From the NCBI RefSeq assembly GCF_020497125.1, contig NC_059073.1, positions 10,189,225-10,253,224 of the forward strand: a stretch of DNA of 64,000 nt, in the 5' to 3' direction. Each line of letters starts with the position of its first letter. The stretch's first letter is position 1. The DNA is from Mauremys mutica (Eukaryota; Chordata; Testudines; Geoemydidae). The notes below the pieces were generated by a model, which was not told the DNA's origin, ran no database searches, and worked only from the letters and a program-made list of their open reading frames with translations. The position numbers were made by a program, and so were the translations under genes. Shown here piece after piece: positions 46,546 to 56,599 of this stretch.

Positions 46546-47840
46546 TTGTACTCCTCCTCCTATTACTGATACTTTAGAGATGATCCTTTCAGGATAGGAT
46601 TTGAGGTTCTCATCCAGGGGCACCTTTGACTTGCAGCCATGTCAGCTTAGAAGGGACCCCATGCCCCAAAATCCTCTATAGGGCTGTTGCAAGGACACAG
46701 AAACACAAGGGCCCTACAGAATCACCATGCCACCCTAAAAATGTTTTCTTCTTTATTAATCTGTGGGGAATTTAGAAACCTAATTTGTGTTGCCAAGCTT
46801 ATTTTAAGCACAATACATGTCAAAGTGTAATTGTTCACAAAACAATGCAAGCTGTCAAAATAAATAATTAAGGCCTTGCAGTAGAAGAAACAGATGTAAA
46901 ATGAACGAGCTGATGTAAAGAACAAGCAGCAGATTCAAAATGTGCCCCAACATGAACAGTTCTTTTACCTTCCTAGATGAGAAACTAATAAGGACATAGC
47001 ACAGACCTCGGTCATGGTAATATTGCTGTGCTAGGAGACAATAATGGCTTCCATGAAGCAGGTTTGATCTATAGCTAATTACAGACCTACTTAGCACGCC
47101 CCTTGGCTTTAAGCACCCTTTCAAGCTTAAATGGAAGAAGCAATTAAGCTCCTTTATTCAGTGAGATAGCTGGGGACAATGGAAGCTGCCATCCAAGGAA
47201 ATCAGCCCAGTGGCAAAGGCTGAGCAGGGCTAAGTGGGTGATCTGAGGTCTTGCCCTGCGACTGGTTGCAAATGCGGGGGCTAGGGAATTGATTCATTAT
47301 GTCTGTAAGAGAGGCAGAAAGCAAGAGAATCCTGAGAATGTCCCTGAGAGGGAGCAGAGAAACAGAGCTGCTTGGGGCATAGGACTTGCTTGCAAATGGA
47401 GAACAAGGAAACTGCCTGTAGTGTGTGTTTCATACTGTGTTCAGAGAATCAGGACTTTGTGAACATTCCTTGTAAATAAACAAGATTTCATCAAAGAAAT
47501 ATTTGACTTGTGTCTTCAGTTTCTTCTCCTAATGGAAACAACTCAGCCAATATTCAGAGCCTTGCTAATGGCTTGGGCCACAATAACTTTGGGCAACTGT
47601 AGGTTGTCTCCTATTTCAGCTGGAGATGGTAAAGACATTTTCTCCTGGAAAGCAAAGTGGCAGTGCCAAGGATCAGCGCTCCTGGCTGATGGAAAACTAA
47701 GCTGTGAAAGATTTAGCAAGAAACCTAGACTAATTAAAGAATTAATTTTCACTCTGTGTTGTGCTTAATTGGATTTTAGTACCTAAGCTTTAAATATACA
47801 CATTAATTAGGACACTTAAAATCATCTTTAAACCATATTT
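46546..47840. other. Intron, nothing certain
   Basis: An A/T-rich stretch with 'aataaacaagatttcatcaa' near 47475 could be retroelement debris. No coding signal. Confidence 0.3.
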
Positions 47841-47844
47841 ATGG

Positions 47845-47915
47845 GCTGTCCTGGTGGCCCATAGTGATAACGCTCTGTAGTAATGCCAAGTAGAATTCCC
47901 AGGTTTGATTCCTCT
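47845..47915 (+). repeat. tRNA-like SINE head, weak
   Basis: 'tcctggtggcccatagtgat' (box A region) and 'ggtttgattcc' (box B, about 47902-47912) are spaced as in a tRNA-derived promoter. No body follows that I recognise. Confidence 0.35.
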
Positions 47916-47974
47916 CCACAGATGTTACCTCCTCATTTCCTGTGGCCAAATGCTGGTCCCGTTATAGTCAACAG

Positions 47975-48306
47975 CAGAGTTTCTCAAACAGGGGTCACCA
48001 CTTCTGTAGGGAAAGCCCCTGGCGGGCTGGGCTGGTTTGTTTACCTGCCCCGTCCGCAGGTCTGGCCGATCGCGGCTCCCACTGGCTGCGGATCGCTGCT
48101 CTGGGCCAGTGGGAGCTGCTGGAAGCAGCGCAGGCCTAGGGTCGTACTGGCCACCGCTTCCAGCAACTCTCATTGGCCCAGAGCAGCGATCTGCAGCCAG
48201 TGGGAGCCGCGATCGGCTGGACCTGCGGCCGGGGCAGGTAAACACACCGGACCGGCCTGCCAGGGGCTTTCTCTACACAAGTGGCGACCCCTGTTTGGCA
48301 ACCCTG
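47975..48306. mobile_element. Palindromic MITE, hAT-like (332 bp)
   Basis: It is the same family and length as 42119-42450. The left end cagagtttctcaaacagggg and right end cccctgtttggcaaccctg are flanked by exact gtcaacag at 47967-47974 and 48307-48314. It is non-coding. Confidence 0.9.
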
Positions 48307-48314
48307 GTCAACAG

Positions 48315-49190
48315 CCTGTGCTCCTGTTGACTTCAAGAGGGTCCAGTTGGGAGGGCTATGGAGTCCTTGGGCTCTGCTGGAGCATTGCCTTAGGTTTACT
48401 GATGGGCACAGCTGCCCCCCTCAATGAAGGAGTGTAGTGTTTGTAATTCAGAGGGAGTTCCTTTCCAGTTCTTTTCAGCTAGAAAGAATGTGGGGGCTTT
48501 CTGGGGTGTGGTGGACTGTGTACTTTTGGGGCCATAAGAGGAGACTCTTATGGCCCTGAAAGGGCTGTAGAGAACTTGCTTTCAGTAATGTCATTCTGAG
48601 ATCTCCTACTGGTTTCCATTTAATCATTTGAATGGCATAAGAAGAAGCTGCCTCGCAATCCTTGGGAAGGGGGTTAACATTTACAGAGGCTGATCTTTCA
48701 GGGAGCACGTGTAGCCACCTGCAAACCCATGAAGATCTGTTTGGCTGCACAAAAGGGACTTTAGCCCTGGGGGCACCCGTCCTGCAGTGAAAATCATGTC
48801 AGGAGTCCAGCGTGCTGGATGTCTTGTTTTGTATCCCAGTATGTATATTTGTCAGTGATGATTATCTCTTAATTGAGTTCTCTGGTGCTTGTTTGTTTGT
48901 AAAGGAATTAATTATTTTTCAGGACTGGGATTTCGGAAAGTTTTGCTGAATCAAGATTAATTGTTCCTTTTTCTGTTAGTGCAAGAGAGAGTAGGTTTTA
49001 AATCAGGTAAAACATGTCGAAATTTTTTAACAGTAGCAGGTGTATGAGAGTTTTGTTTGCTCTGGATACAGGGAATCCTTTCTGGGGGGCTTCTTCCCCA
49101 TTTTCTTGTTGCATTCTAAACCCTTCAAGAAGCTTTCTTCCAGCTGGGAAGCCCAGCTGAATTTCCTTTAAGTGCACAGTAAAATCTCCA
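48315..49190. other. Intron, nothing recognised
   Basis: No coding or repeat signature that I can name. Confidence 0.3.
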
Positions 49191-49191
49191 C

Positions 49192-49797
49192 TAGGGTGGC
49201 TGCAGTATTTTTAGTAAAAGTCATGGACAGGTCACAGCAGTAAACAAAAATTCAAGGCCCGTGACCTGTCTATGATGTGTACTATATACTGCTAATTAAA
49301 ACTTGGGTTGTGGGGGGCGGGGTGGGCTGGGGGTGCTGAGGGGTGGCCCAGGACCCCCACTGGTGCTGGGGTGGGGAGGCGGGCGGCAACGCGCAGCCCA
49401 GCACCCCTGTTGGTGCTGGGGGGACGACAAGTTCTTATGGGGAGGGGTGGCCAGGGGGACTCCGTGTGCTGCTCCCGCCACAAGTGCCGGATCAGCAGGC
49501 ACAGCGTCCACGGGCCGGGAACCACAGCCAGTGGGAACTGTGGAGATGGTGCCTGTGGGCGCAGGCCATGCATGCAGCCCCCCGGCCTCTGCCCAGCAGC
49601 TGTGGGGACATGCCGGTGGGGGCTGGGGACTCCCCCAGGTGAGCACCCCCCTGCACCCTAACCCCCTGCCCCAGCCCTGAGCCCCCTCCCACACCCACAC
49701 CACACTGCTGCTGCTGGTCCAGGGGCTGCCTGGCTGCTGCAGAAGTCACAGAGGTCACAGAGAATTATGGAATTTGTGGCAGACACACAGCCTTAGT
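49192..49797. mobile_element. GC-rich DNA element with long imperfect terminal repeats
   Basis: The left end 'tagggtggctgcagtatttt' with 'gtcatggacaggtcac' and the right end 'gaagtcacagaggtcacaga' with 'cacacagccttag' are imperfect inverted repeats over about 50 nt. The interior (49310-49690) is G-rich and non-coding, and overlapping frames on both strands are compositional. No clear target duplication was found. Confidence 0.6.
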
Positions 49798-49970
49798 GAT
49801 ACTGTCTAGTGCTAATTTTTTGAAGTACGTGCTTAGTGGATTAAGAAGTAGCTAATCGACAAATCTAATAGTTTGTCATTGGGAATCATCATCTATGAGG
49901 GTGTTTCTAGTGGGGTTCTGCCGGGAACAATACAAGTCCCAATGTTTTCATCAGTGAACAGGAAGTAAAT
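49798..49970. other. Intron, nothing recognised
   Basis: Short stretch; the end grades into older CR1 sequence. Confidence 0.3.
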
Positions 49971-49974
49971 ATAA

Positions 49975-50325
49975 AATCAATGCTGATAAGATTTGCAGGT
50001 GACACCAAGAGTGGGGAAGTAGTAAATAACGAGGACAGGGTGGTCTCACAGAGGTGACTTGGTTACAGTATCTCAGGACTTGCAAAATGGGAAGTTGCAG
50101 TGGGGGAGGTCTAGGTTGGATATTAGGAAAAACTTTTTCACTCAGAGGGTGGTGAAGCACTGGAATGGGTTACCTAGGGAGGTAGTGGAATCTCCTTCCT
50201 TAGAGGTTTTTAAGGTCAGGCTTGACAAAACTCTGGCTGGGATGATTTAGTTGGGGATTGGTCCTACTTTGAGCAGGGGGTTGACCTCGTCAAGTCCTTT
50301 CCAACCCTGATATTCTATGATTGTT
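49975..50325 (+). mobile_element. CR1 LINE fragments, older piece joined to a young 3' end
   Basis: 49975-50045 holds a broken '[14 protein letters not shown]' RT stretch (after the FADD box). At about 50080 it jumps to the young CR1 3' end ('[20 protein letters not shown]') and the tail ending 'tgatattctatgattg'. RT thumb sequence between them is missing. Confidence 0.75.
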
Positions 50326-51330
50326 CAAAAGCCTTTCATTTCTTTTTGTCCATTGAATTTGATGCCCCAGAAAAGAGTTGCCTTGACATCCCTCAGGACC
50401 CAAGTAACATTCACAGAAAGGAAGCAGTAGACACAACTGCACTGTGAGCTTTCCCTACACTAACCCACCAGTGTCAGTCTTCTGGTAGGGCCACCTCGAG
50501 GAGATGAGTAGATTTCTCAGTACCCATGTCCATGCCCATTCCCTCATTTGTCTTTGCTGAGATTGCCTACAAGGGAGCTAATTAGCAGTATTTGCAGAAG
50601 TGTTTTTTTGTGGAGTACACACCTGCCCACTGTGGACTGTGTTTAGCACACATAGACCACTGAATAGCCATCAGATACGTTCTGGTGACTACCAATCAGG
50701 GCTGGATTTGACCTAGATGGGAAAGACTCTGTATAATCCTATTAATTCCCTGAGCACAGACTTTGTCTCCCTCTAGCCTTCCTTTAAATAGCCCCAAGAA
50801 TGGTCACAGGAAGTTACAATGAAAACAAAGAGAACACATTTAAAGAGGATAAAGGAGAGTGCTGTAGGCAGAGAGCACCTGGAAGAGAATAAGAAGGAAA
50901 TGCAACAGGACTATGAAGGCAGGAACCTGAGCGCTGCCTCCTCTTTTGTTTATAGCTAACTTGGGTTATAAATAGAAGATAATAGAATGTGTGTCCTGCA
51001 GGAACCGTGAATAATTAAAAGCGTTTATGTACAAGAGCAAGTAGAGGTCAGGAAGATAAACTGAAATAATACTTGAATTTGTTTGCAGAATGACTAGCAC
51101 TGCTTGGTTAGAATCTCACTTTAATGACAGGAATAGAAAATAACTCCTGGAAATCAATGGGCGTGATTCTAACCTGTTACTCTGGTATAAATCTAGAGTA
51201 ACTCCTGTGAAGCTAATGTAAGTACAGTAGTGTAAAACTGGAGGCAGATCATGCCTAATACTTTTAGCTGCTGAGATAAGATGTCACTATTCATTACTTT
51301 TAATAAAGTTGAAGCCCAGCTCAGATCAGC
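50326..51330. other. Intron, nothing recognised
   Basis: A copy of the dispersed 'aaatcaatgggcgtgattct' motif lies near 51154. No coding signal. Confidence 0.3.
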
Positions 51331-51334
51331 CCCC

Positions 51335-51560
51335 CCTTATGTTAGGTGCTGCCACAAAGAGCTTACACTCTAAATATACAAGGCAGACAACAGGTGGGAG
51401 AAAGGAAGTAGCAATTATTCCTGTTTTACACAATGGGGAACTGAGGCATAAAAATGTAAGTGACTTGGCCAAGGTCTCACATGAAGTCCCTGGCAAGCCA
51501 GGAATTGAACCTAGATCAGCTGAGTCCCAGCCTAGTGCTTTACCATCCTATATGATCTTT
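51335..51560 (-). repeat. MIR-like SINE
   Basis: 'aagagcttacactctaaata', 'gttttacacaatggggaact', 'gaggcataaaaatgtaagtg' and 'gaattgaacctagatcagct' give the reversed MIR order through to the tRNA-like head. Confidence 0.7.
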
Positions 51561-52510
51561 AAAAAAAAAAAAGTGTGTGAAGCTTCCTTTTCCTTTTAAA
51601 ATCTTATCACCTTTAAAAGCAAAGGCAAACTCGTGGCATCAGGTTGTGGTTATGCCCTCCACTGACACGGCATCTGCTCTCCATAATGCAGTGTGACAGT
51701 GAGAAATGGACCTTGCAAAAGTAGCCCCCCACCCAGCTATGCATGCGTGTGTGTGTAGGGGGAGGTTGGTAAAAGCTAAACAAGAGCAAACCCTGATTGC
51801 TCGCACCCTGCACTCCATTTCTGCATGGGACACATGAATGAATAGCAGCTTGTTGCACAAGAAGCAAATGTGTGGGTGGGTTGTCCATAATTGGTACGAT
51901 TGTTCTGGTACACCAGACCTCTCAAGGGACTCTCTAGTGTGCTAGGTGTATTATGACTAAGAGGCAAGCACTGAAGGCACATAAACTGCTAGACCTATAT
52001 ATTCCAACCCTGGTAGATCCCAGTAACCACTCAGAGGCAGGGCTGAAGTGAAAGGCTATTTTACTGGAGCTGGCAAGCAGGCATGTTGGGAGAAGTTTGG
52101 GGCTCCAGTACAACATGTCCACTGCAGCCCCACCCCCTGCCATTTCACCCCAATCACAGATGTTTTGGGGGGCTCTCTGAGCTCAGGGCCCTGGTACAAT
52201 TGTCCCCCTATTTTCCCCCCTCTCATCAACCCTGCTGACAGGACAGGGAAAGTTGGCAAATATCCTAGGTATAGTTACTTAGCAATTTTCATGGTGGCCC
52301 CTAGGAACAGGCCAAGAGAGGGTTTGGGCCCCACAGGCCTTGTAGCAGGAGTGCCCACTTCACCTCCAGTCCATTTCTCTATTAAAGGCAAATAGATAAC
52401 TTATTCTAGTTAGGAAACCGACAAGTCATGAGTGTTTCTCACTGGGGCTCCCTTCAGTTGTCCCTCTGTTGCTGCAGCAGCACTTCCTGTGCAGCTCCTC
52501 AGAGCAGGCT
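51561..52510. other. Intron, nothing recognised
   Basis: No coding or repeat signature that I can name. Confidence 0.3.
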
Positions 52511-52514
52511 TCTC

Positions 52515-52745
52515 CAAGTACAGGATATGCCTACAGTGCAATTTAAGCCCAGACTAAAGTCCAAGCACAGACCCCCTTCCATCTACACAGAATTCTGTCT
52601 AACTTGGGCCCAGACTCCAGGTCTCTGCAGGGGTGGATGGTTTGAGCTGGAGTCTCATGGGGCCTTGGGCCTAAACTCCATTGTTTTGTAGTGTAGATGC
52701 AGGTCAAGCCTGGCCCGCCCCCCATACTTGGGTTCTGAGAATCTG
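52515..52745. mobile_element. MITE-like DNA element
   Basis: 'atgcctacagtgcaatttaa' at the left and 'attgttttgtagtgtagatg' at the right are imperfect inverted repeats. The interior has 'gcccagactaaag' and 'gggcccagactccagg' words also present in the element at 35205. Confidence 0.5.
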
Positions 52746-52754
52746 CCAACTGAG

Positions 52755-53400
52755 GCACTCTGTACCTCAAAGCAGCACCGTTGAGCCCCCATATTCACCA
52801 CTGTCATATAATTATGAGATGTTTTGTACAAAGTATGACTTGTAGGATATCATATAGACAGTCATGATCTGCTGAAACCCATTGTTCTGTCAAAATATTT
52901 ATATTATTGGTGTGTATGAAGTTATGAGATTTTGCTGCATGGTTGTTAGTGTAATACATTGTGAGTCTGGAAGTCGCCCAATGCTAGTTCTCCAGTGACC
53001 ACGACAAATGAGGTGACCAACAACCGGGCGGTCACCAGGCAGCCATTGACCATCAGGTGAATGGTAAACAAGGGATTTACAATTCAATGACAGTTACGCA
53101 AGCATCACACAATGGGGACTGCTCAACTCTATGACTTTTTTGCACAAGGTCCCTGTGATTCACTAACTTTTGTCCAAGGAGCTTCTGGGAGCTGAGACAT
53201 TCCTCTCGGAATAGATTGAAGCTCAGTTTTACAAGGCCGTTTTTTGGCCTTGAGATTCCAGGAGGCACTCTTGCCTGGGGATACTGTGAACATGTTGTGA
53301 AATGCCCTGTTTGATGTCTGCTTTTAGGCCTTTTGAGTTCTGATGGTTCTTCCATCTCAGCAGCGCGAGCCCACTGCAACAAGTCCCTGGGATGCAGAAC
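52755..53400. repeat. LTR-retroelement-like repeat, common turtle type
   Basis: 'catataattatgagatgttt', 'tgtacaaagtatgacttgta' and 'ccgggcggtcaccaggcagc' are words I recognise as high-copy in turtle genomes. No ends were found. Class is uncertain. Confidence 0.4.
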
Positions 53401-53424
53401 TGTCACAGAACAGTCTGAATAGAA

Positions 53425-53975
53425 GCTTTTCCAGGATGAACTTCTAGTGGACATTCAGGATAGGGCCAACAAACTGGTGCAGTACCAAAGGGAGAAGGAT
53501 TCACGGCAAATGGAAAGGCACAGCCAGGCTGCAGAGGGAGAGAACAGAGATTCAGTGCGTGAGGAGAGGCTTGCAGTGCAGTTTGCTTATGGCCACCAGA
53601 ATACAGGCTCCAGCTGCACTCACACCATGTCCTGAGTCCTTTCCATGCTTCCATGTTGTGCAAACCAGGAACACTTTGGACAATTCCTTGGTTGGGTGGC
53701 CCACACAATTAGGACGTAGCAGCTGGACAGGGCAAATCTACCCCCTAAGTCCTCCAAACCCCTGCTGATCCCTTCCCCGCTGTGGGCCTTCACTCCCATT
53801 CAGACCCTCTCCCCCATGAACCTCTCCACCACCCCTGCTGTGGCACCAAGTGCATGCTAAACGTGGAAGGAAGGGAAAGGAGAATTGGAGGTCAGGGGAC
53901 TAAAAAACTCTTGGAGATTTGTTTGGAAATGGTCGCACTGTTCATGTCCTTTGTTTTTTGTTAAAGGTTTTGGTG
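53425..53975 (+). pseudogene. Possible Harbinger second protein (accessory ORF) remnant
   Basis: The + strand reads a charged, coiled-coil-like segment ('QYQREKDSRQMERHSQAAEG' and 'ENRDSVREERLAVQFA'), then a Pro-rich tail with stops. In PIF/Harbinger elements a second ORF encodes a Myb/SANT-like DNA-binding protein with a charged helical and Pro-rich C-terminus. The segment lies tail-to-tail with the transposase remnant at 54440-55000. The Myb domain itself is not visible here, so the call is tentative. Confidence 0.4.
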
Positions 53976-54439
53976 TTGGTTTATTACTGGTGTTTTGGTG
54001 TGCTAGTGGCAGCTGGCCTGCCTCACTAAAGTTTAATATTGTGCTTTTCTAACATATGTCCTGAAACAAAAGGTTTTTATTTTAATAAGAACTTTTATTG
54101 CCATCACTGCTTCACATCATAATGTGTGTTTCAAATAATGAAGATAAACGCATGATAGGGGAAACTGGGAAGTTGTATGCAAACACTGTTTCTCAGTACG
54201 TTTCTTTACATCATGCCAGCCTGTAAATCCACAGGTCTTGCCACTTGCCACCCACCCCCATTCCATAAGCGGTCATAGGATTCATAGGTACAATGAATGC
54301 CAATCAATCCCCCCCATTGCATAAGTGGTCATGTCATTTATAACTAAAGTGCATGGTAATCCACCCCACTCCCACACACAAGTTATTGTTTGATGTGACA
54401 GGATCTCATTTACTGTAAAGATTTTACAAGCACATTCAC
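53976..54439. other. Spacer between the two convergent Harbinger remnants
   Basis: AT-rich, non-coding. It probably represents the convergent 3' regions of the two Harbinger genes. 'ccccattccataagcggtcat' type sequence near 54255 is repeated imperfectly near 54318. Confidence 0.4.
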
Positions 54440-55000
54440 AAGGTACTATTCTCTCTCTACCATTGGCCCATGCAAGTCCATAAGGTGGAACCACAGAGCA
54501 TCCCTGATTTGTGTTGCCCGGGGGCATGCAGCTCCAGCTGTGATAGGTGCACAGTTCAGCAATCCATCACTGTCATAGTTCCATTCAGGGGCAAATGGCT
54601 CACCTTTGGCTTCACAAAGATTATGGAGAGCACAACAAGCCACAATAATATGGACGGCATGATGACACAGGCACCAGCAGGATTTCAATTTGCCGAACAC
54701 ACATTCACCCACCATTCTGTACCTGTTGAGAATATAACTGAGCCTTCTTTGGTCAGGCCCTCTGAGATTGGATATGGTTTCATAAGGCAAGGCAAAAAGA
54801 GGTGTGTGAGGTCTCCTAACAGCGGGGACAGTAACTCTTATTTATGACAATGAATTATCAAAAGTATCGAGAAACCCTGACATCATTAACTTTTCTAGTG
54901 CAGCCCATGTTGGTGTCCATAAATCAGCCCCTGTGGTCCACAAGGGCCTTCATAATAATGAGGTCGTATCTTTTGTGGTTTATGTACTCGTGCTCCTTGA
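54440..55000 (-). pseudogene. PIF/Harbinger (HARBI1-like) transposase remnant
   Basis: Read on the minus strand from 55000: 'EYINHKRYDLIIMKALVDHR' followed by G, a stop, 'FMDTNMG' and 'KVNDVRVSR', which corresponds to the central DDE region with the conserved V-D-H-R-G and H/N-D-x-R motifs. After a short broken stretch comes an open frame (54790-54446) with 'YILNRYRMVGECVFGKLKSC' carrying the catalytic Glu and 'HIIVACCALHNLCEAKGE', the usual Harbinger C-terminal motif. In the family this nuclease excises and inserts Harbinger DNA with 3-bp TWA duplications. Stops and frame breaks make it dead. The N-terminal part is lost where a CR1 begins at about 55000. Confidence 0.8.
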
Positions 55001-56195
55001 GGAGGGCAAACGATGGGCACTTGAAGGGGTAGATATGGTATATCTTGACTTCAGTAAGGCTTTTGATACAGTCTCGCATGATTTCTCATTAAAAAACCAA
55101 ACAACTAGGGAAATACAGCCTTGATGCAGCTACTAAGGTGGGTGATAACTAGTTCAAAAATTGTTCCCAGAGAGTAGTTATCATCAGAGAGTGGTTATCA
55201 GTGGTTAACAGTCAAGCTGGAAGGGCATACCTAGTGGATCCCACAGGGATTGGTCCTGGATCCAGTTCTGTTCAATATTTAGATAATGGCATAGAGAGTG
55301 CACTTATAAAGTTTGTGGATGATACAAAGCTGGGAGGGGTTGCAACTACTTTGGAGGAGGATTAAAATTCAAAATGATTTGGACAAATTGTAGAAATGGT
55401 CTGAAGTAAATAGGATGAAATTCAATAAAGACAAATGCAAAATACTCCACTTAGGAATCAACAATCAATTGAACACCTACAAAATAGGAAATGACTGCCT
55501 AGGAAGGAGTACTGCGGAAAGGGATCTGGGGGTCATAGTGAACCACAAGCTAAATATGAGTCAACAGTGAGGCCAAAAGAGCTAATGCAATCCTTGGATG
55601 CATAAACAGGGAATCTCTTGTGGCAGCAGAGAGATTATTTGACTTCTGTATGTGGCACTAGTGTAACCATGCTGGAATATTGGGTCCAGCTCTGGTGCCC
55701 ACAATTCTAGAAGGATGTTGAAAAAATTAGGAGTGTTCAGAGAAGAGCCGTGATTGAAGGATTAGAAAAACATGCCTTATATGATAGACTCAAGGAGCTC
55801 AAATTATGCAGTTTAACAAAGAGAAGATTAAGAGGTGACTTGATTACAGTCTGTAAATATCTACATGGGGAGCAAATATTTGAAAATGGGCTCTTTAATC
55901 CAGCAAAGAAAGGCCTAACACAATCCAATGATGTTGAAGTTGAAGCTAGACAAATTCAGACTGGAAATAAGGTGTATTTTTTTACAAGTGAGGATAATTA
56001 ACCAGTGGAACAATCTACCAAGGGTACTGGTGGATTCTTCATCACTGACAATTTCAAAATCGAGATTGGATTTTTTTTTCTAAAAGACCTGCTCTAGGAA
56101 TTGTTTTGGGGAAGTTCTATGGCTTGTGTTATGCAGGAGGTCAGACTAGATGATTACAACAGTCCCTTCTGGCTTGGAATCTATGAATCTAAGAC
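55001..56195 (+). mobile_element. Older CR1 LINE, RT to 3' end, decayed
   Basis: It starts in RT motif A ('[20 protein letters not shown]'), passes a broken FADD region ('FVDDTKLGG'-like near 55310), 'NRMKFNKDKCKILHLG'-like sequence near 55400 and 'VIEGLEKHALYDRLKELKLC' near 55750, and ends 'ttctggcttggaatctatga'. It has many stops. A further CR1-like scrap ('SLPREVVEVL') follows at 56225-56300. Confidence 0.8.
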
Positions 56196-56316
56196 TCTCC
56201 TTATGGTGAGAACTGTTACGCTGAGTAGTCTTCCAAGGGAAGTGGTAGAAGTGTTACCTTGAATGATTTAAAATTGAATTAGACTGAAAGTCTGTGGTAA
56301 GGAACAATCCTGCTTT

Positions 56317-56436
56317 TAGGGTGACCAGACAGCAAGTGTGAAAAATCGGGGTGGGGGGGGGTAATAGGAGCCTATATAAGAAAAAGCCCCAAATATCGGA
56401 ACTGTCCCTGTAGAATCGGGACATCTGGTCACCCTA
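56317..56436. mobile_element. Short MITE ('tagggtgaccag' family, 120 bp)
   Basis: The ends tagggtgaccagac and atctggtcaccct(a) are inverted repeats flanked by exact cctgcttt at 56309-56316 and 56437-56444. The 8-bp duplication suggests hAT mobilisation. It is non-coding. Confidence 0.9.
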
Positions 56437-56599
56437 CCTGCTTTGGCCCATGGGAGAAAGAAAACATCTCTATGATCCGCTAAGCTTTCTCCGGTCACTA
56501 TAATTCAATTTGCTATCCTGTAAGCTATTTGCATTTGGAACAGTATTGTTCCAGTGGATCCAGACTGCTGACACTTAACGTTAAAAGGGTTGCGGAGCA

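Noticed and set aside
49303..49703. Five overlapping frames on both strands
   Set aside because: G-rich interior of the DNA element at 49192-49797; no domain.
53077..53454. 125-residue minus-strand frame
   Set aside because: Overlaps a common turtle LTR-like repeat and the start of the Harbinger relic; no recognisable domain.
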